Source of the DNA: Arabidopsis thaliana
Lineage: Eukaryota > Streptophyta > Magnoliopsida > Brassicales > Brassicaceae
NCBI RefSeq assembly: GCF_000001735.4
Contig: NC_003071.7
Location: 13,695,151-13,759,150, forward strand
Reading direction: 5' to 3'
DNA: 64,000 bases
In this document: piece after piece, positions 52,581 through 64,000 of the stretch
How the letters are laid out: every line of letters starts with the position of its first letter
Position numbering within the stretch: the first letter of the stretch is position 1
Made by a program: the position numbers and the translations under genes
Notes under the pieces: model-generated
Database searches by the model: none
Told to the model about the DNA's origin: nothing
The model's input: the letters and a program-made list of their open reading frames with translations, nothing else

Positions 52581-53317
52581 TTTTTTTCTTCTTCTCCTTC
52601 TTCAATGGATTTTGTTTTTCTCTCTGCTTTAATCTGTCGTTGACCGCGGAAACGAAGAGCCGGCTACTTAATAATTGGCCAAATCTAAATTAAAGCGAAC
52701 CGGTTTAAACGGCTACCATTTTTCCGGTTTGATTCAGTGGTAAATTCGAACACTACCGGGCCTTAGGCCCATAATCTTCCTCGGAGGATGTATATAGTAT
52801 CCAGAAAAAATAGTCACCCGAAGGACTACACTAATTAAGAGAGCCCATGATCTGTTACAAAATCTTAAGTTCTAAACATTTGAATAAGTTTCACATCCTC
52901 TACATAGTCTAGAAAAATGTGAACTCTACGGTTCTAATAACTTTCGACTCTTGAATTTGCAGATGTTTTATTTTTTATTTTTCAGGGAGTCTAAAGACAT
53001 GATCATTTCAAAATTCCTTATCTCTCACGCCTTGGAGGAATCATATTCGTAAACACACTTGCAAGTTACAACCTTGCATTGCCTTAAGCAAATTCTTTAG
53101 CAAGGTACATTTCTTAGTGTTACGTTTTAGATCTTTTAAAATGTTGAGACTACTTGGTATTGAAACCATGACTCAGTTCACTTGTTCGTCTTGCAAGATG
53201 GTAGGGAAATTGTTTTGCATTTTTATCTCTATCTATGTAATAAATCTATGTACCTTTCTAAGTGTAATGTTATATCTGCAGTCATTAAACAAATTGTGTA
53301 ACTCGTTATTATATATC
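52581..53317. other. Spacer between GLR3.5 stop and EXPERA gene start
   Basis: The promoter and leader of the EXPERA gene occupy the first ~200 bp (minus strand). The rest is 3' flank of GLR3.5. Nothing distinctive seen. Confidence 0.5.
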
Positions 53318-56773
<3,456 letters not shown>

Positions 56774-57514
56774 CTTTTAATCGAAAAGGAGTGATTTTTA
56801 CGGGCTCATTATATACCCACTTGATGATTCGGAGTTAGAAAAAAATCTGATCGAACAGGCATTAACGACCATTGATTTTAACATCAACATCAACTAGAAA
56901 AAGATGGGTCAGACAAAAAAGACAAAACTTTATTGACATTGTATCGAACCTAAAATCAAAGACTTAGATTTTTTACATATATGTATGTGTTTGTATATAA
57001 TTTATCTTGGATTCTGTACCGATCAAGAAACAGAACTGAAACTATCTCAGAGATGATGGCAATAAATTAACAGAACTATATAAAAAAAACCAATAAAATA
57101 GCAAATGGGTGGGCCAGACAAAACAAATTAGCATACGATAAAAGCACCAAGTTGGATAAAAGAAAAGTTCATGAGTTCATACTTCATAGAACGTGGCAAT
57201 AATGATTACCAAACAATTATGAGTACAATTAGACGTACATATACATACAAAGATCCAACCTTTTTAAAATTTTTGAGGAGTTTATATATCCAAATTTGGT
57301 TGGCTTTTGAAGTGTTGCATATTCTATTAGTACCAAACCCTATCACATAAATCCCCAATGTCAATGCCAAATTAAGCATGGTAATGACTAATGATCACTG
57401 GTTCTTTACCAGCTTTTTATGTTGCTAAGTTACAATTCGAATATTGACTTACATGTTAGCTATATCTAGTTCTTATACATAACAATTTTCTTCCTATAGA
57501 GTGGAATCTACTCA
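56774..57514. other. Spacer between GLR3.5 and GLR3.7
   Basis: Promoter and leader of GLR3.5 and 3' flank of GLR3.7, both on the minus strand. AT-rich with no gene-like frame. Confidence 0.5.
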
Positions 57515-61083
<3,569 letters not shown>

Positions 61084-62432
61084 GGAGATAATGCAATCAA
61101 AGTAAGGACCACTTCAGATAGTTTGTGTTGGAACTAGAACCATCTCATTTAAATCTAGCAACTCTTCATTCAGCATTGAGGATGAGAAGATTAGAGAACT
61201 AAGCAAGGTAAAGTTTCCAACTTTGACCTGTAGAGTCAATGCGATTAGAAGACGAATCAAGATCTAAGCGAAGAGCAATCACAAGTCAAACCAAATTGAT
61301 TATTTTAGCTGAAAACTAGCAACAATGTGGATATGAAGACTTATATACACAAACTCATCCGGACAGAAGAAAAATCTGAAAAAGAGTTTTTACAAATTCA
61401 TTGAAATTAACAACAGTGAGACATTCTCTTTACCTCTTTGAGCTACCTTCTGGTTCTCTCTGCGGAATATACGCAAACACTTTGTAGGCATAAGTTAAAA
61501 AAGGGAAATTTTACGACAACGCAACGAATTTTTAACAAGAGAAGTCAAGAACTATCTTTTTTAAAAAACCATGATTTGACAGGAGATTACTAAAGGAAGA
61601 GAAACAAAACTAGAGAGATCAAATCATGCCCAGAAATTCATCCATCATTCTTCTTCTTCTGAGAACAAAATAGAAGAGAGAAATTGAAAAACGTGTGACT
61701 GAAGTGCTTTTTTGATTCGAGCTCACAAAGTCCTATCTAGTCTATATACTCTATAGTCACAGCAGCCGTTTGTTTGTATTTTTGTTTTCAGTGGGGCCCA
61801 TCATTATTGGGCCCTACATGTAACGGCCCATTTTGTTAAGTTTATTTAAGATTAGATTACAATATAAATATTTTAATTGCCATGTGTTAATCATTTTATT
61901 TCTTCTCAAAAGTTTATTCTCTTAAGTTAATTTGTCAATGAAATGTTAATAGTATTTCATTTTATTTTTGCATAAAGAGAGACCCGTAGCAAGGCAAAAT
62001 TTGAGTTGGCGTTTTTTATTCATAATAAAGATTTTTAGGCGGCAAAAAACTATTACATAATGAGATTTTATCACTTATTCATCTAATAATATTTAATTAA
62101 ATTACATATGTGTTTTTTTCTAGCTATGTCATTTATTTTTACAATTTATATAAAATTTTGATATGTTTCCATGTATATATATATTTTAATAAATGAAAAC
62201 TCAATCCAGAAAACATAAATTTTGATTTTATTTTAAATTATATGTTTTTATTTATAATTTGTTATCTCTTTTATACATTAAGGTGTTTTTGCAATAATAC
62301 AGTCTTAATTTTTAAAAATTACAATTAAGCCCTAAACTTTGTAAATGTTCCAAATTAGGAAGGAAATAAAGAAAGGAGACAACTTAAGGTTCTCTTATTA
62401 AATGCCATTCCCTTTCTTTCTTACAAGTCACA

Positions 62433-62434
<2 letters not shown>
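61084..62434. other. Divergent promoter region GLR3.7 / AXL
   Basis: The GLR3.7 leader and promoter run on the minus strand, with probable leader exons between 61100 and 61700 (splice sites not resolved). The AXL promoter lies to the right. The middle (61830-62380) is very AT-rich. No other gene seen. Confidence 0.5.

Positions 62435-62470
<36 letters not shown>
62435..62470 (+). repeat. (CT)18 microsatellite in the AXL leader
   Basis: Eighteen uninterrupted CT units end 82 bp before the AXL start codon. Pyrimidine tracts like this are common at plant transcription starts and are prone to length change. Confidence 0.9.
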
Positions 62471-62472
<2 letters not shown>

Positions 62473-62551
62473 GTCTTTCTCTTTCTCTCTGTCTGAAGTT
62501 GAGAACACGAACCACTGAAAAACCCGCGAAAGACTCGAGCACGAACCAACA

Positions 62552-63966
62552 ATGGCGGAACCCAAAACCAAGTATGATCGTCAGCTAAGGTGCACTCTTT
62601 CTCCTCCCAACTCTCTTTCTCTTCTTCAACTTCTCTGTCTCTTTCATCATTCTTCTTAATTTCGCTCAAATTGTGATGATTGGGGATAAATTCATAGGAT
62701 TTGGGGAGAATTAGGTCAATCAGCTCTTGAAACCGCGAGCATATGTTTGCTCAATTGTGGTCCAACTGGCTCTGAGGCTCTAAAGAATCTTGTTATTGGT
62801 GGAATCGGAAGTATCACCATTGTCGACGGATCTAAAGTAGAAATTGGCGACCTTGGAAACAATTTCATGGGTATAATTCTCTCTTTTTCATCTTTCTTAA
62901 GCAATGCGTTTCTTCTATTTGCTGTTTATTGACATTTATTGATGATTGTTGTTGATGTTTCAGTGGATGCGAAGAGCGTTGGTCAGTCAAGAGCCAAAAC
63001 GGTCTGTGGCTTTCTTCAGGAGCTTAACGATTCTGTTAAAGCAAATTTTGTTGAGGAGAATCCAGACACTTTGATATCGACAGACCCATCTTTCTTCTCT
63101 CAGTTCACTCTAGTTATCGCCACTCAGGTACATTATGTTGAGGATTAGATAGTTTCTAGTCTTTGTTTTCAGATTTTCACAGAGCGTTTGCCTTATTAGT
63201 TTGTCATGTGTTGATTGTAGCTAGTAGAAGATTCAATGGTGAAATTAGATAGAATCTGCCGGGAAGCAAACGTCATGTTGGTTTTGGCTCGCTCCTATGG
63301 ACTTACTGGGTTTGTTCGTATCAGTGTAAAGGTAAGATTTTTGTGGATAGAGTGCTTTGTCACTTGTCATATGGTCTGTCTGCTAACTGCTATGTCATGT
63401 TCGCTCTTTCCTGTCAGGAACACACCGCTATTGAGACAAAGCCTGATCATTCTCTTGATGATCTCCGCTTGAATAGTCCATGGCCTGAGCTGAAGAGGTA
63501 CTCTGCTTCAATCTTCTCACTCGTTATGTGTTCTTGCCATTCTTTAAACTTGTGTTTCAAATTACTTTTAATCTCCACAAACTTGCAACCAGTTGAAAGA
63601 AAATCTTATTTATTCAATGATCTGCAGCTATGTGGAGTCCATTGATCTAAATGTAGAAGAACCCGCTGCCCATAAGCACATTCCTTACGTCGTCATTCTA
63701 GTCAAGGTGGCTGAAGAATGGGCTCAACACCATAGCGGCAACCTTCCATCAACCAGGGAAGAGAAAAACGAGTTTAAGGTATCCTTACTTTTTGTTAATC
63801 AGCAAACAGTTATTAATCTTTGTTTTTCTTGTGATTCCTTGTCTTTATCTCTCTTACTCCTTGAAATTTTAGGACTTAGTTAAGTCCAAGATGGTATCAG
63901 CGGATGAAGAAAATTACAAAGAAGCCCTTCTTGCAGCTTTCAAAGTCTTTGCTCCTACAGGAATCA
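62552..63966 (+). CDS. AXL: AXR1-like RUB/NEDD8-activating enzyme E1 subunit, 5' part
   Basis: This is the regulatory half of the heterodimeric E1 that activates RUB (NEDD8) for cullin modification, partner of ECR1; it acts upstream of SCF-type ligases in auxin response. Visible exons: 62552-62589, 62698-62870, 62964-63127, 63221-63331, 63418-63497, 63628-63778 and 63873-63966; the gene continues beyond the window. The start [20 protein letters not shown] is the typical APPBP1/AXR1 opening. A ThiF-like Rossmann segment follows ([17 protein letters not shown]), then DLGNNFMVD, and [13 protein letters not shown]. No catalytic Cys is expected in this subunit. AXL rather than AXR1 is chosen from synteny and recall. 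Confidence 0.9.
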
Positions 63967-64000
63967 GTAAGTATACATACACCTCGTCTTGACATCGGTG

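Overview
The window is plant nuclear DNA. Genes are intron-rich with GT-AG (and a few GC-AG) splice sites, spacers are strongly AT-rich, and the protein families are plant-specific (uclacyanin, HD-ZIP IV, FAR1-related, GLR clade 3, DUF1218). Gene order and the proteins I recognise match Arabidopsis thaliana chromosome 2, about AT2G32250 to AT2G32410. That assignment rests on memory, not on a search. All exon coordinates were rebuilt by hand by joining reading frames at splice sites, and in every complete gene the phases close exactly.

Layout. 1-1633 (+): 3' end of FRS2. 2495-5091 (+): CCT1, a phosphocholine cytidylyltransferase. 9128-11462 (+): ZIP3, a zinc transporter, with a perfect zinc-deficiency element 1.56 kb upstream. 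12533-14817 (+): two small paralogous genes of unknown function, followed by a decayed copia-like fragment (-). 18060-18827 (+): VCC (DUF1218). 19493-21756 (-): BAM6, beta-amylase. 22027-22512 (-): F-box relic. 24377-26809 (+): EXS-domain membrane protein. 27360-28314 (+): UCC1 uclacyanin, then a second F-box relic. 29560-31057 (+): CCT-motif protein built from duplicated exons. 31480-32727: TIR element with a TTA duplication, directly upstream of 32788-36278 (+), a two-domain THG1 protein. 37097-39211 (+): TraB-family protein. 39790-40638 (+) and 41869-42396 (-): two convergent ubiquitin-like genes separated by a three-copy ~216-bp repeat. 47258-50690 (+): HDG3, with a long leader and a 55-bp minisatellite just past its stop. 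51642-52580 (-): EXPERA/TMEM97-like protein. 53318-56773 and 57515-61083 (-): the tandem glutamate-receptor pair GLR3.5 and GLR3.7. 62552 to the end (+): 5' part of AXL.

The genes are mostly unrelated housekeeping, transport and regulatory units, not a pathway cluster. Local relationships are duplications: the GLR pair, the small-protein pair, the two THG1 halves, the repeated exons of the CCT-motif gene, and the two neighbouring ubiquitin-like genes. I found no CRISPR array, tRNA, rRNA or intact transposon.

The least described material is the small-protein pair with its decaying second exon, the triple ubiquitin-like protein, the CCT-motif exon duplication, the three GC-AG introns, and the tandem repeats around the ubiquitin-like genes and HDG3.
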